Positions 11,110 through 11,341 of a DNA stretch of 11,341 nucleotides are shown here, piece by piece. The position numbers and the translations under genes are program-made. A model generated the notes under the pieces. It worked only from the letters and a program-made list of their open reading frames with translations, searched no databases and had not been told where the DNA came from. Numbering within the stretch: position 1 is the stretch's first letter; each line of letters starts with the position of its first letter. The DNA is from Nitrososphaerota archaeon (GTDB lineage: Archaea > Thermoproteota > Nitrososphaeria > Nitrososphaerales > UBA183): NCBI GenBank assembly GCA_029785685.1, contig JAFLZE010000030.1, positions 1 through 11,341 of the forward strand. The letters run 5' to 3'.

Positions 11110-11341
11110 GCACCTGTACGTCGCCAAGAAGTACCTCCCAATGCCCAAAGGTAGGGTGACGGTCCGGGGCGGCATTTCGAGGGGGGACGTGGCGCCACAC
11201 CTCGGCGGGGTGAAGCTGGAGAAGGTGGGCTCGGACGACGTGTCCAAGGCGCTTGAAGACTCTGGAGCGGACCTCCTCGTCAACATGGTCTCCTCAGGGT
11301 GCAACACCTCTACGGAGGAGTACGCCAGGGTAGCGTTGCGC
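11108..11341 (+). CDS. Inositol-1-phosphate synthase-like, N-terminus missing, 3' end outside window
   Basis: The enzyme converts glucose 6-phosphate to inositol 1-phosphate for archaeal phospholipids. The 78 codons seen include GRVTVRGGISRGDVAPHL and SGADLLVNMVSSGCNTSTEE, then YARVALR. This matches the middle part of actinobacterial and archaeal Ino1, where a V-RG--DG segment is followed by D-LVS/N-LP-GSE---YA--A. The family's N-terminal NAD-binding part, with its GxGNCxSS glycine loop (about 80-100 residues), is absent. An in-frame TAG at 11066 closes the frame and only 139 bp separate the ATG at 11108 from the channel gene. It is therefore 5'-truncated, rearranged, or a diverged relative. 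The continuation is beyond 11341. Confidence 0.55.
   Translation, partial: MHLYVAKKYLPMPKGRVTVRGGISRGDVAPHLGGVKLEKVGSDDVSKALEDSGADLLVNMVSSGCNTSTEEYARVALR

Noticed and set aside
10889..11307. Minus-strand frames opposite the Ino1-like gene
   Set aside because: Above 11109 they are Ser/Thr/Pro/Arg-rich shadows of the plus-strand coding sequence.

Overview
The window reads as archaeal chromosome, most likely Thaumarchaeota/Nitrososphaerota or a close relative (inference). It has a eukaryote-type initiation factor aIF1, two intron-bearing tRNA genes without encoded CCA, archaeal TATA boxes 24-36 nt upstream of start codons with little room for leaders, frequent GTG/TTG starts, and complex I subunits whose motifs fit the archaeal NADH-module-less type. 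Base composition looks high-GC throughout and codon third positions are GC-rich.

Left part (1-3210, minus strand): aIF1, then nuoH and nuoI of respiratory complex I, with nuoI starting inside the nuoH stop codon. nuoI is the main discovery here. Its reading frame runs off the left edge and is interrupted by two inteins. The first (172 codons, no endonuclease) lies before the first cysteine of the second 4Fe-4S motif. The second carries two LAGLIDADG-type motifs and lies before the third cysteine of the same motif. Only six extein residues (CVFCGL) separate them. Their N-terminal halves align without gaps, so they are related.

Middle part (3294-4373): a CAU tRNA with one intron in the D-loop and one in the anticodon loop; a small three-helix membrane protein; an NTF2/SnoaL-like protein; and tRNA-Asn(GUU), which also has a D-loop intron, at the same place as in the first tRNA.

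Accessory part (4362-8364): an imperfect 44-bp direct repeat starts in the 3' end of tRNA-Asn and recurs 3,959 bp downstream, as expected for a decayed integration or duplication next to a tRNA. Between the copies are a candidate structured RNA, a YcaQ/AlkX-like (HTH_42) protein with an altered catalytic motif, a SAM methyltransferase and a COG4280-like membrane protein. No integrase is visible.

Right part (8439-11341): an OsmC-like protein, a glyoxalase/VOC-fold protein without an obvious start codon, a two-helix potassium-channel/RCK protein with a non-canonical selectivity filter, and the beginning of an inositol-1-phosphate synthase-like gene lacking its usual N-terminal third. Apart from complex I, the neighbouring genes do not form an obvious pathway; most appear to be single transcription units with their own promoters.
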